From contig OENT01000602.1 of NCBI GenBank assembly GCA_900239685.1, forward strand, positions 9,495-73,494: a stretch of 64,000 nt of DNA. Direction: 5' to 3'. The DNA is from Rotaria macrura (taxonomy: Eukaryota > Rotifera > Eurotatoria > Philodinida > Philodinidae). The position numbers and the translations under genes are program-made. The notes below the pieces were generated by a model that had not been told where the DNA came from, searched no databases, and saw only the letters and a program-made list of their open reading frames with translations. Below, piece after piece: positions 39,560 to 51,245 of this stretch; within the stretch, counting starts at the first letter, position 1; every line of letters begins with the position of its first letter.

Positions 39560-40302
39560 TGTCGACGTGGATATGCAGCGAAGAACAGATTCACGTTCAT
39601 ATCCACACTCTATGACATTGTTTGCACATGAGTTAAGTTTTGTTAATCGAAAAAAAAATCACAAAACTGATCGCACACGTAACATACTAACCTCGCTAAC
39701 AACTTTGATGATATTATACGTGGTACACTGCCCTATTTTTATAGAATGTGGGTCTTGCGGATCTTAAGAATTATTTATAGAGTACGCATAGCATATGTGG
39801 ATATTACATTCACCGCTTTTGGATGGTGTTGATGTAGCACGTCGACAGAATTGTTCATCGCATGTATTCAGTGTACATCCCTTATTTATAAGGCGTGGAT
39901 TTTGTCAAGCTTTGGTGTTGTAGGAACGATTGTTTCAGTACACATAAGATATAAACGACAGCAACCGTCATAACGTTCGGTGTCGTGCACATTTTTCTCA
40001 CAAGTATTGATCGATTGGGAAGCTACGTGTTTCAATATATGACCATCGACGCAGATTGTAACCATCACTTCGTGAAATACCAGCGAACTGCCACATAAAG
40101 CCTTCAAAGATGCCGAACACTGACTAAATTCCTCCGTGGTTTCTTCGTTTGAACAAAATGGAAAGCAGATATGCATGTCTTTCGGATAGAAGACTAAGTA
40201 GAATACACATCGAAGAATATCGTAACTACTCAGAATACAGATAACACAGTAAACAACTGTGTAACAACGTGTTGAATAGATTGACAACATTCTTTTTTCC
40301 AT
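39560..40302 (-). pseudogene. disrupted Cys-rich secreted or membrane protein
   Basis: From ATG at 40302 the minus strand encodes a protein with a hydrophobic N-terminus (CYTVVYCVICILSSYDIL) followed by a cysteine-rich region (CFPFCSNEETTEEF, NTCEKNVHDTERYDGCCRL). It reads for 138 codons to a stop at 39886. Shifting frame by one base at this point continues a Cys-rich sequence (GCTLNTCDEQFCRR, CNIHICYAY) to a TAA near 39766; beyond that, further Cys-containing blocks (NSCANNVIECGYERE) run to about 39560. This fits one gene with a one-base frameshift and a later stop, or an unrecognised intron. The family is unknown. Confidence 0.5.
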
Positions 40303-42280
40303 GATTTCTTTAGGAAAATAAATAATTTCAGTGATTCTACATGCTTGTATTCATTGAAAAGCTTTGATGTCAGTTTTAACTGAATGCGGACCTTTCATAC
40401 GGATTAAACTCTTATTGAAAACGTTTTTGTCAATGTGGCTATGGTGTGGATGCGTGAACCTGCATTGAAGTGAAGACAATCATATTCGTACTCGGTTCAA
40501 GTCGCAGTAAACCCCTCCCCCGATTAGAAGACCATCTCAAAGTCATTTATGCGAAAACCATACAAGAAGGCCATGCTTTTTTATGGATAGTTAAGAACCT
40601 TGTAAAATGTTTTTAAAATTTTTACTAAAATTTTGCAACTTCCAGGATCATGCTTGATCGCTACTGCATTGTGTTTCAGTTTCTCTAAATATCTAAAAAA
40701 ATGTATTCATCTTCCGAAAATCTTCAAGACTAAACTAAGTTTGATTTGCTTATTTTAAAACTTGATTGATTTGTTTCGATATGATTGAATGCTTTCTGAT
40801 TAGATATAAAAATCTTTGTTGTCTGAAGCTTTGGCAGGTGATGAACTTCATATTGGCAGAGAGGAATAGATGGCAACCAAAGAAAGAAATTAGATGAAAT
40901 AAAGAGTAGGAATACACCAGCAGCCACGAATGCACAATCGAATACTTCAAATACAGTACAAGGCACTATCAGATATTCAAGCAGAGACGCTGCAAGAAAT
41001 CATTTTAAGCGAAACCTCTATGCAAAAGAAAGTAACTTTGAACTTATGGAAAATAATCTGCCGGTACTCCATTTCAGATATTCAGATCTTTTCTAAGGTG
41101 CTGATTCCAAATCCCCCATCTGGATATGTCCCTGTAGTCAACTCGGATTTACAAGCGAAATAGAGATGTCTTCTGAATAACACGATAAGCCCCTATAGAA
41201 ACAGTGCCTCATTGATGATGAAAAAGAGTCCTGAAGTTCAGCAGATTGGTATCCAGCAGTAATTATTTCTGAAATTGAAAGTCGTTTAAATGCACTTGCT
41301 CGCTCAAATAAGTAATTAATTTGAATTCTGCTAATCATATCGAAGTGAGTGTCGATGAAGACTAGAAAGCAAAGCTCTTAAAGAATGGAAATCAACTGAG
41401 TTTCTGAAACCGAATCAGATGAATGCTTGATGTTGGATTTTCAATGCTTTTCGGTTTTATAAAAACAATATGCTCTGTTCAGGAGAGAAAATAAAACATG
41501 AATTCATATGAAATAAACGTGAAAATATTCACTTGCAAATCAATCACAAGAGCTGAATCACAGTTATCAACCACTTCACAAATCGCAACATATTTGAATT
41601 TTTATTTGTAGAGCTCGAGGCATCAAATTAGTAAGCAACGAAAAATTTCGTAAGTTTCTACTAAAAAAGTTACATTACAAGACCATCTCAAGACGAGTGA
41701 AGTGAATTTCCATAATAGAAGGACATGGCCTTTAATTCTTGGGAGGGGTTTACTTGACAATGTCTCTTTTTATCTTGCTTGATGTATTTTTCGGTCCTTG
41801 AAATATGATATCGTAATATCTATTGTTTTTGGCAACAGTCTCTATGTCAATAGAGAAAGAAAAACTACCGATGTAACTTTTTTTCGAGACGCAACGCGTC
41901 TCTGAGCTTTTGTGAACTTTAGTAATTCACGCATCATGACGCATCTTGAATGCAACATTTTCGGGGGTGCAGACGCTTCCAAGGTAACCTGTCGCCTCTT
42001 CACTCGCTCAGTATTTTAAAGCACCATAACTTGTTTGTATTTGACGATGCATTAGGGCCCGTCCAAAATGCAGCACTTTCAAGCGTGGGAACGCATCCAA
42101 AAGCAAACGCGTCTAAACTCGTCTGCATACATGATGCGCTAGAACGCGTTTACTGTTTTCCCCCAAAAAAATTCAAAACTATCACCACTCTATGTCGGAA
42201 TTGAGCAGACGTATCATATTAAGCAATGATATAACACCCAAATGCCACGAGCAACAGAGTAGTAACTTTTCGATCAATAG
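40303..42280. other. intergenic with possible membrane-protein relics
   Basis: On the minus strand, 41338-40740 carries coding-like blocks in shifting frames, including a hydrophobic segment at about 40940-40880 (FVAAGVFLLFISSNFFLW). No model can be built. The stretch 41880-42180 is richer in CpG (several acgcgtc strings) than its surroundings but has no recognised function. Confidence 0.35.
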
Positions 42281-42356
42281 CGTGAACCAAGATTTGAACC
42301 CAAGAGCTGTTAATTACAAGCCGAACATAACTTGCGCTGAGCCATTCATTGCTTGA
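42281..42356 (-). repeat. tRNA-Thr-like sequence (pseudo-tRNA or SINE head)
   Basis: The minus strand has an A-box-like TGGCTCAGCGC (42344-42334), a CTTGTAA anticodon-loop-like string with triplet TGT, and a good B-box GGTTCAAATC (42300-42291) at tRNA-like spacing. The D-arm and anticodon stems do not pair well, so a functional tRNA is unlikely. A decayed tRNA or the head of a tRNA-derived SINE is more likely. Confidence 0.4.
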
Positions 42357-44353
42357 TATTCATATTATCTTCATGAATCACATGAATTAATCGTTTTACG
42401 GTGCTTTCGATAAGTTTAAGAATAGAGCTGTCGACTTATCTTGCTTTGTAAAAGAAATATAGTTAGGATATTTATTTTAATGAAATCACGATAAGTCTTT
42501 CTTTTCATCGATGTAAAAACACTGAAAAAAATTCAAAATTTTGGTTACTGAAAAAATTAAGGAAAACAAATATGTCTGTCGTAGAATGCCTTAAATGTAC
42601 ATATACGCAGTATAATAATATTAATTAATATTTTTTCCATTAGTATAAGGACACTATAACAACCATTTTTATAGAATATGAGAACGATATATCACAACAC
42701 ATCAAATAAAAAATCTTGCCTGTGTATAGTCTTTAGTAACCGTCATACTGCAATCTTTTAACTCATCCATTGGAAATAGAGTGATTGATCTTATAGCAAG
42801 AATTTTCTAAACTTACTTGACTATTTTTTATAATAGAATATTGATCGATATTTATAGTAAAATATTTAAAAAATTGTTTGTTTTCATTTTTTTAAATAGC
42901 TAAAATGTTTGTTTTTTCGTTTTTCTTAACTTCATAAAATAAGTTTTACTTCGATGCATTTTTCTTTATAAAAGACTAACAACAGCAAGTGATAAATATT
43001 TGAAGAGTAACGTTATAATCTTTGTGTAGATCAAATTCATTTTGAATTCCATCTTATCGAGAGCGTAAAAATATACCATGTAACTATATTACGAAAAGCA
43101 TGCATTCGAGAAGAAGAGTAGTTCATATTCTCTGTTTTTATAAGTGCCGCATCTACGTATTTCTTTCCATTCCATTCGAAGAAACGACCACAACCATAAT
43201 AAGGTGAGTAAAATTAACCTGACCTCACTAGTTAATCAGTAATGGGTGCAATCTTTCGTCTTTGTTAATGTAGTTATGATATGGGAAAATAACAAACGAT
43301 CAAGCACTACGTCATTATTTAAATTTGCTGTAATACATTTTTATTCTTAGAATCCATCAATGAAAATTTCCTATCATTAACCAGTTATTGTACCACAAAA
43401 CGAAAACAGTACATGTTACCTGTTATTGTAACTACGTGGTGACAAAAATTTCTCATGCCTACATGACTAGCAGAACGAAAGTAAGCCACGCGGTGAGAAA
43501 AAGAACAGAGAGGCAAAAGATTAATCATTATTTGCCACATATTCGACTGTCAAATCATAGCAATAGATTGTGTGCTCGCGCAGCAATGAAACTGATCAGA
43601 TGCAGCTGAAAAGTGTACCTCGGCGACTCGAAAAAAACAAATTGTGTAACTTTCGATTATTCTCTCTTTTATAGTAATGTTTGAAGATTTAATTTTTTTG
43701 TTCGAGCTGTTGAAGTGTTCTGCTTATCGACATAGTAATTTTTAGTAAGACTAACGCGAACATTTTTATGAAACATAACTGATTTGTCGTTACACGGTTT
43801 TATTTACGAGTGAAACAAGAGCTCGGTAGTAGTGTGAGAATTAATAACAACTAGTCTGTGAGTTCAATTTAGGTATCGTTTAATCGCTTCAATACTATTC
43901 TTATTGATACTACTTTTAAACGTCGTTAAAATTCATATAAGATGCATTGCACACATAAAGTTCAGCAAACGATTCTACCTATATAAAAAAATAATCAAAA
44001 GAACGATTAAAANGATTAAAATCGAGTTTTAATCGAGTTTTTGATTATTAAAACTGATTTTTTTTACAATTTTATTTTACATGGGTAAGATAGAGAAAGT
44101 TTTGCTATTTCTGATACGCTGTTCTAGGTAGAAGTTATAGATTGTCTCCTGTCACGAAAATTAACAACAATGGATTAAAGTCGTTTTCATATCTTGGCAC
44201 ACGTGGCTTTTCTGATGCTTATCATCAATTTCAGTAAAACGTGATATGTCAGAAAGATCGTTTTTCGTGTTTATTCTCTCTTCATGGTTGCAACAACTTA
44301 GAAGAACGTTTTTACATAGAATTTATTTATCAGAAACGAGAAAAGCAGTATAG
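42357..44353. other. intergenic stretch
   Basis: No supported gene. A single N at 43993 sits in a small, nearly palindromic AT-rich string (attaaaatcgag / cgagtttttgatta), probably an assembly ambiguity. Confidence 0.4.
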
Positions 44354-44468
44354 TCAAGGGGGAAACAGCTGATTTCTGATTTCTTGGTTCTTTTAATTTT
44401 TTAATTTTTTTGATTTTTTTGATTTAAAATTGATTTAAAATCAAATAAATCAGCTGTTTCCCCCTTGA
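44354..44468. mobile_element. 115-bp MITE with 22-bp terminal inverted repeats
   Basis: The left end TCAAGGGGGAAACAGCTGA is matched by its exact reverse complement at the right end (44447-44468). Both sides are flanked by the same 6-bp word GTATAG (44348-44353 and 44469-44474), a clean target-site duplication. The interior is T-rich with ATTTAAAATTGATTT-like runs and no coding capacity. This is a young-looking non-autonomous DNA transposon copy. Confidence 0.85.
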
Positions 44469-44474
44469 GTATAG

Positions 44475-46004
44475 TACTGATTAAGTTTTATCTAATAAAC
44501 ATATTACCATCATAGTTGACGGTGCTCTTTGTCGCGAAGCGAATCCCATTGACCTAAGACATCTGTGGTATTAGCCGTGTTTGTGGATTCGAGTGCTGCA
44601 AGTGTCATATCTTTTTGATCATGCACACAAAATCATCATGACACTATTTATCTCATAGTTCTACTTATATAGATACCAACTGCATCCTCATGTCTACAAC
44701 TTACGTTGTATTCAAAGCGGGTGAATAAATCTAGGTGCATAATGTTTTTTCGAATAAGCTGTTATACTCATCCGCTTCAATTTCTTCAAAATTGTTGACA
44801 TTGCTTTGAACTTTCAAAATCATTGTTTACCTCTATTACACCACTTCAACTGAAGCTAAGCTGCAAAGTAGGAGATTTATTTTCATTCGAATTGGTAATC
44901 AAATAGACTACTCAGGAGATTAGAAAGTTTTCGGAGCAGAATATGAGTTATCGAATAACTTAGTCTTTTTTGAAGGCAGCTGTATTCGGTTTCGTATCAA
45001 GTTATCTTAGTATCGCTTTTGTATGCACCAAGTACAGCTCGATGAGCGCTCTAAGACACTGAATATTGAAGGACTGATTTTTCTAGTAAAAATAAATAAT
45101 AAGCGAACGGATAAAGTATCGGATTATATACAAAAATCATAACTAATAATACAGACCTATTTTCATCAGTCATATAATCATTATCAAATCCTTGTTAATT
45201 TCTACAAGTTTATTCTCAATTGCATCGAAACTTGGTTTTTCGGATTTGAATAGCCCTCAGGTATCGATAGACGTTTTTTTAATTACATATCTACAACGAC
45301 TTCTTGCATAGCAATTGTAGGAAAGCTACTGATTTCTTTTTTTATCATACAGTTGATATAAAAGAAATGAAGCAGACTACGGCAACTGAGGGTCTCGGCA
45401 TAGAAAAAATTGAAACAACTATCAAAAGTTGTACACCATCGCTCTTATAGAATAGAGCCCTGCAGGTTACGACTTTTTTCACCGTAAACGTAATCTACTC
45501 AATAACTTCGTAACCTTGTCCTACCATAACATAAAGGCTTCATAATCTTATCCTGTCCCGTCACAGATTTTTCATTTTATACCCTATCATACTCTTATAG
45601 TTTCAAGTTTAAGGAAAATTCTTCATGAAGTTTTTCTTCAGTATGCTTCAGCCAGACCTCGGGATCGAACCATTGCATACCATGCAACGTTCAAAACAAA
45701 TAATTTTCCCCATCCCATCTCATCGATCCATGTTTTGTCCTAACACATACCATGGAATGGGATTGCCCCATCTTATATGAAACTTCAATTTCTGGATATT
45801 TTATTGGTTTCCGGCTAGAATCAAATATAAAATTCGAAGTATTTCGAAAGTTTCTTAAAAATAAAATATCATTAACAACATTACTGCTTAAACTGTGTCT
45901 TCTTTTTGAAAAAGAAGATGGCGGAAATGTATATTAAGTTCAGCTATGTAAAAGTTTTATCTTTGTAAACTCATCCTTAATTTTATCCATGTATGTTTTT
46001 AGTA
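44475..46004. other. intergenic stretch
   Basis: No supported gene. 45500-45770 has several ACCATA, CCTATC and CCATCC words resembling the hairpin at 46005, perhaps a degraded repeat. Confidence 0.4.
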
Positions 46005-46062
46005 ACCATACCCTAACCTGTCCTGTAGTTTAGGATAGGACAGGTTAGGGTAGGGTATGGTT
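46005..46062. repeat. hairpin, ACCATACCCTAACCTGTCCT and its complement
   Basis: The left arm (46005-46024) and right arm (about 46036-46062) are reverse complements except for an extra 5-base TAGGG unit on the right. The loop is about 11-12 bases. No neighbouring gene needs it as a terminator. Confidence 0.6.
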
Positions 46063-46267
46063 TATCTGCAGGAGTCTATTATAGAATGACCATTTGCCAC
46101 TAGGGATAGAAATCGAAACATGTATTGAAATAATTCGTACTATTGATAGTAAATGGATAGCATTTCTTATAGAAACAAGCAACTTCATTAGAGGGTATTC
46201 AATTATTAACTATGGCAAGATTCAGAAAAAAATGAAAGTTTACATTCCTGCTAACTAATATTCGAGN

Positions 46268-46625
46268 TGTCGAAATTAGGGACAAAACTAGGTTGGTGTC
46301 GAAATTAGGGGCAAAAAATAGCTTAGTGTCGAAATTAGGGACAAAAAATGGCTTGCTGTCGAAATTAGGGACATTTTGTTTTCATCGATTTTAGACCTCT
46401 CACTTTTAAGTTATCTCACTCTTTATAAACGAATTTGTTTGTCATGAACCTTTAGATTCTGGTAGATCTTGATATGCTCTACAAAATTGCTTCATGGACC
46501 TCTTCTCGTTTTCTGATGTAAAGGCGTAAAAAACGTGTTTGTTCTCAAAAGATTGTATTTTGCTTGAATTTTGCATACGTGTCGAAATTAGGGACAAAAA
46601 ATGGCTTGCTGTCGAAATTAGGGAA
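46268..46625. repeat. 30-bp tandem repeat, unit TGTCGAAATTAGGGACAAAA
   Basis: The word GTCGAAATTAGGG starts at 46269, 46298, 46328 and 46358, and again at 46581 and 46611, giving a 29-30-bp period in two blocks. Units differ by a few bases. No open frame uses the period. One N (46267) touches the first copy. Confidence 0.75.
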
Positions 46626-46630
46626 AGTGC

Positions 46631-46832
46631 TCCTATTATCGACAAAGCGAGGTGATCATCGTAGACCGCTAATTTCTCCGAGAAAACAGTGACGAAAAAA
46701 AGTCGTTCATATACCATTCGAAAGAGCAGACGTCAGGGATTATGCAAATATGAAAATATTTCAGCTCGTATATAAAATAGTTGTACACGGTCTTAGACAA
46801 GATAAGACAATTTTTTACTGTCGATAATAGGG
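46631..46832. repeat. about 200-bp segment bounded by inverted TGTCGATAATAGG motifs
   Basis: TCCTATTATCGACA at 46631-46644 is the near-exact complement of TGTCGATAATAGGG at 46819-46832. The terminal motif resembles the 30-bp repeat unit next door (TGTCGAAATTAGGG), so both may come from the same non-autonomous element family. Confidence 0.5.
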
Positions 46833-48623
46833 ACATTTACTCTAGGGTACTGTCTTCTCAAGAAAACGTCACTTCACCTGCTCAATCGATTGCCCGATCC
46901 CATGTTTCCTCGGTAGATTCTCGTACGAATAAATTCCTAGAAAAGAATTCGAAATTTTCGAATGAAAATCAACCGTTGCCTGCAGAAGCTGAAAGTCGTT
47001 CATTCTTAGTTTATTCACTGCACATAAGATTCTTTGAACATCCATGCCGATGCTTAACTATAGAACTCTATATAAACTAGTGCATTATTTTTCTTCCATA
47101 GCTCTTGTAATAGATGCCGATGATAGGTATTCGTTCTCTTGTAGATCGTTTTGAACTCTACTAGACAATCATTAGTTTTCTTGAAATATACTGCTTAGCA
47201 ATGAAGTCATGACAGCATCGCAGAAAAAATGGAAGTGGATCATTCTAGTGACGCTTCCTAGAGTACGAAGGATGCTACTATGGAAATATCTTCAGGATCT
47301 AATACAACTAGCCGAAGTGTACTACAAAGAGGTAAAAGATGTAGTGATAAATTTTCCTAGTAGATTCAAATCTAATAATATTAGCACCAGAATCTAAGAT
47401 ATATTAAGTGGTTTTGAATCTTTTAATGATTCCTGATAAATAATAAATAGAGTAGGCAAAAATTAAATGAAAACGTTCATAAAATGCACATTCTGTGCAT
47501 GTAAACCTATACAAATAATGAATAGAAAAATTAAAATATATAATGTTTAGCTATGTTGATGGTGAATATAGCAGGGCACGTCCAAGGATCAGCGCTCTCG
47601 TCTGGGGAAGTTTTAAAATTAGAAAGCGATAGAGAACGTTCCGGAAATCGGAAGTTTGCTATCAACAGAATATCAAACTTGTTGTAAACTACGAGAGGAG
47701 TGATATAAGACCCAATTTTTCTCCACACACATGTTAAAATAAAATTCCGTCGACGAATTTCATCCAAAACTTATATTTCTTTTACGTTTTTACATCTCAT
47801 TTTTGTCTGAAAAATAGTCGGAAGGTTTTATGAGATTTTATTGTAAGAATAAAACTAATATATTGGAAACATAAGACAGCTTTTATGGTACTCATTTTAT
47901 CAGAAAAGTAGACCAGTTTTATCTTTATGGTTTGAAATGGTAAGCTATGAAACTTACCTCTGCAGACATTAAAGAAAATATGAAATTCCGAAACAAAATG
48001 AAATTCCGTAACGAGTGATATTTTAAGCTTTTTTATTTGATGAAGGAAAAGTGGATCAGAAGCGACCTGATATTCTAGTTCTTAGCAGCTCAAAAACTTT
48101 TGAATGCAACATTCATTTGAATTCTTCGTTCTTTCGTATAAAAATGATTTTCTCCTAGTCACTCCGAAAAAGATTACATTTTTTTGAAATTTCGTAACGG
48201 TTACTTTTTGTGATATGTCTCTGTTGCAGTAGAAGAGAAATGAATGAAATCTTTATTGGTGATCGATCTAAACAAGCTCTATTTCTGATAAAAATTTCCG
48301 AAAGTTTGCTTATATTATAAAGAAGTTACCAAGACTTCAATCTCAAAAACTGAAATTCCGCAAAGCATGGCCGTGCCGAGCAGATGCACATTTAAATGCC
48401 ATAAACATCAGTTTTTCGACATTTAAACTCGAATGCATCTTGCCAAAGGCAATGGCGAATATAAAGCTACCGATTCATCGAGATATACTCGTTCTAAGCT
48501 GCGAGGTATATTTTGGGGACCAATATCATTGGCAAGGTGAACATTGAGTCATAAAACTTCGGAATTACTATTCTGGAAATAATTTTATTTGAGATTGTTG
48601 CTGTTGTAGAATTAATACTCAAA
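46833..48623. other. intergenic stretch
   Basis: No supported gene. Short plus-strand frames at 46781-47080 and 47209-47397 have no recognisable domain; the second is basic and amphipathic but lacks splice context. Confidence 0.4.
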
Positions 48624-49607
48624 ATGCTGGACTCAACTCAACAGGAGATAATCAACAACTTTCATTCTAAACCGTCTACTTTACCTGATAAAAACTTCTA
48701 CGAGTCTACTCATCACCCGCAAGTGGTCTGTATTGATCTTAAGCGAGTAAGAGTTCTTATAAAAATTTTATCCCAAGTGAATCATACAAAATGCATGACA
48801 ACTGCAAGAGATACGTGTGTATGTTGATGTGACTGAGATTTTGCTGTTCACATTTGCTGCATTCATATTCCAATCCAGTTAGAAAAATGTTCATACCAAC
48901 GTCATCATCTCTGTCACTTTCCCATTCATAATCTGTTAACTAGGATTCTTTATTCTAAAGAACGTTCTTCCTATCTTCGATGCATCATAGGTCTAACGGA
49001 GACTAACACACATTGATTTCTGTTGATTCAGTGGTCTAGATCTTTTATCATCATTTTTTTCTTTGTTACCTAGTGGTCCAATAATAGATTTGGTTTCTCA
49101 ATTGTCGGTGGTAACGAGTATTCAACCGTTGTCAGTGTCGCAGGAATAGCAAAAGTTGGCTGTGCCGCTTTTGATGGCCGTTTGAAGTGAGTCTCAATCT
49201 CATTGAACATAAGTCGATCTCATTCGTCTCTGAAGAATTAATGATATCATTCTAGATGTCAATCTTACTAGTTTTGTAAATATTAGCCATCGCCAAGCAC
49301 TTTATGTATTAAAGAATGCTACGAAACGCATAACTATGGTAAGTAAAAGTTATCTCATGCATGTCTTTCTGATAACAAAAGCCAATATTTGTGTTTGTTA
49401 TTAGCATGTACAACGCTTAGTGCCCTACGAAACTCATCTATTCCAACAATCTCAAGCAAAAGATGTTTCAAGACGTCCAATTGTAGGTAACATACTTGAT
49501 ACGATGGACATTAGGTGCGTAGATGAATTTAAAATACAATGTTTTTGTATGAATGGAACCTGCTTCTTTTTAGTATTAGTGATTTTGTCCTTAGTGATAT
49601 TCCTCGA
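48624..49607 (+). CDS. PDZ-domain protein, at least five small exons (partial)
   Basis: Exons: 48624-48746, 49074-49186, 49236-49338, 49405-49514 and 49574-49607. All four junctions are GT-AG with matching phase (0, 2, 0, 2), and the joined frame is open for 161 codons. Residues ~33-105 form a PDZ domain: the beta-A strand PQVVCIDLKR, the carboxylate-binding loop RFGFSIVGG, AAFDGRLK followed by INDIILDVN, then HRQALYVLKNA, which carries the His at the start of helix B. PDZ domains bind C-terminal tails of membrane proteins and organise scaffolds at the membrane. The last exon ends at a good donor (GTAAGT), so more exons should follow, possibly in the assembly gap at 50585-50893. The start ATG at 48624 is a guess. 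Confidence 0.78.
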
Positions 49608-50584
49608 GTAAGTTACTTTGATCATTTTCAAAAGTTGTCAGATGAAATTACTTGTATTGATAAAAATCAATTGTATGTTAACCTATTCATATCTAGATGC
49701 GATACTTATCCTTACTCAGAATACATCAACTGGTCATGTAGAATCGGGTAGCTAACGATATGCAAGCACGATGATGAATAAATAGCTAAAATACAATATT
49801 TCAAAGTGTCGTCTATTAAAAACTAGTTAACAACTAGTCATTTGACGGAGTGCAATCCTCCTAAACAATTTTATAGTGAATACGAAATATGTTTATCGAC
49901 GATAAGAATTGATGTTCTTGTAGACTAGTAGCAGATGAACAGTCGAGAAGTAATTTAATTGAATAACTATTAGATGCAGTTTTTTCAGAATTCTGAAATG
50001 TAATTATAGAAAATTCGAAATACTCTTAATAAAGCAAGTGTAAAGCATCATTTTGTACTAATTAGTTACAAAAGAACTCAAAGATTTTCAAGCACAAGAA
50101 AACACTAAAAGAGTTATGCGAAGTTTACAGGAACCTTGCAAGATCTTTCACAAAAATGATCAAAGGTTCCCATTCGATTTAGAACCAAGAAGATTATGGG
50201 TAGAGTATAATATGATCCCAAAAATTGTCAAGATTCTGTAAAAACGAGTGTAGGTCTGAATAAAAATTTCAAATTTAATCAACACATTCGTGAACAATAT
50301 CTTATTAAATTAACCGCGGCTAGGAAAGTAAGACGAGTATTTAAGAATATTATTTAAATCTCAAGTACAATTGTTCGGTACATTTCATTTTACTTGTACT
50401 CGGAAGATACATTGTAAACGAATAATTTTCCAATAAAAACGTTGGAACGAATGTAAGTAATAAGCGTAATATTCAGAGTTGACTTCTATAGTTTTCTCAA
50501 GGGAGTTAATTAATTATGATATTGGAAAATTCAGTTAAAGCTATGCTTTACTGTTTGTAATTTAATAATTGCAAACAAAGTGGC
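49608..50584. other. unresolved stretch before the gap
   Basis: Downstream exons of the PDZ gene are expected here or in the gap, but I found none with matching phase. Confidence 0.35.
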
Positions 50585-50893
50585 NNNNNNNNNNNNNNNN
50601 NNNNNNNNNNNNNNNNNNNNNNNNNNNNNNNNNNNNNNNNNNNNNNNNNNNNNNNNNNNNNNNNNNNNNNNNNNNNNNNNNNNNNNNNNNNNNNNNNNNN
50701 NNNNNNNNNNNNNNNNNNNNNNNNNNNNNNNNNNNNNNNNNNNNNNNNNNNNNNNNNNNNNNNNNNNNNNNNNNNNNNNNNNNNNNNNNNNNNNNNNNNN
50801 NNNNNNNNNNNNNNNNNNNNNNNNNNNNNNNNNNNNNNNNNNNNNNNNNNNNNNNNNNNNNNNNNNNNNNNNNNNNNNNNNNNNNNNNNNNNN
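50585..50893. other. assembly gap (Ns)
   Basis: 309 unknown bases. Any open frame drawn across it is meaningless. Confidence 0.99.
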
Positions 50894-51245
50894 TGGACAG
50901 AAGAAAACGAGCCAAACCTCTACATTGGATCTACAATTTGGGGTGAATATCGAAAATGTTATGAAACATGGCAACTGTGTCAGAAATCTTCCTGATAAAG
51001 TGTTTGAGTTGTTGAATTGTGAAAATCAACGGGAGCAAAATAACTGTGTCAAAAGGGAGGATCTATCTGGAGCATACATTATTCATCGATGTATTGATTC
51101 ACGCACTGGCGAACGAAAAGTTGTAATACTTCATATTGAAATCGATCCAATAACAAAGGAGGACGAAGAATTAGATGACCATACAATTACTACTCAGATC
51201 CATCATTATTTCTATTATCTTAAGATCATTTCAAGTGAAGAATAA
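50894..51245 (+). CDS. 3' end of an unknown protein, entering from the gap
   Basis: A frame open from the gap to TAA at 51243-51245 gives about 116 residues. The second half is the more protein-like: EDLSGAYIIHRCIDSRTGER, then VVILHIEIDPITKEDEELDD. It is acidic, soluble and without a membrane segment. The first ~30 codons are also open in another frame (beginning WTEENEPNLYIGST), so an intron or a frame change may lie between 50894 and 51000. It could be the tail of the PDZ gene upstream or a separate gene. No family is recognised. Confidence 0.5.

Noticed and set aside
40740..41338. Membrane-protein gene on the minus strand
   Set aside because: Coding-like blocks change frame repeatedly with no consistent splice sites; noted only as possible relic.
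46268..46640. CRISPR-like array
   Set aside because: The 30-bp period is a plain tandem repeat without unique spacers, in a eukaryotic context.
50531..51245. Long open frames across the N run on both strands
   Set aside because: They are created by unknown bases; only the part after 50893 is considered.
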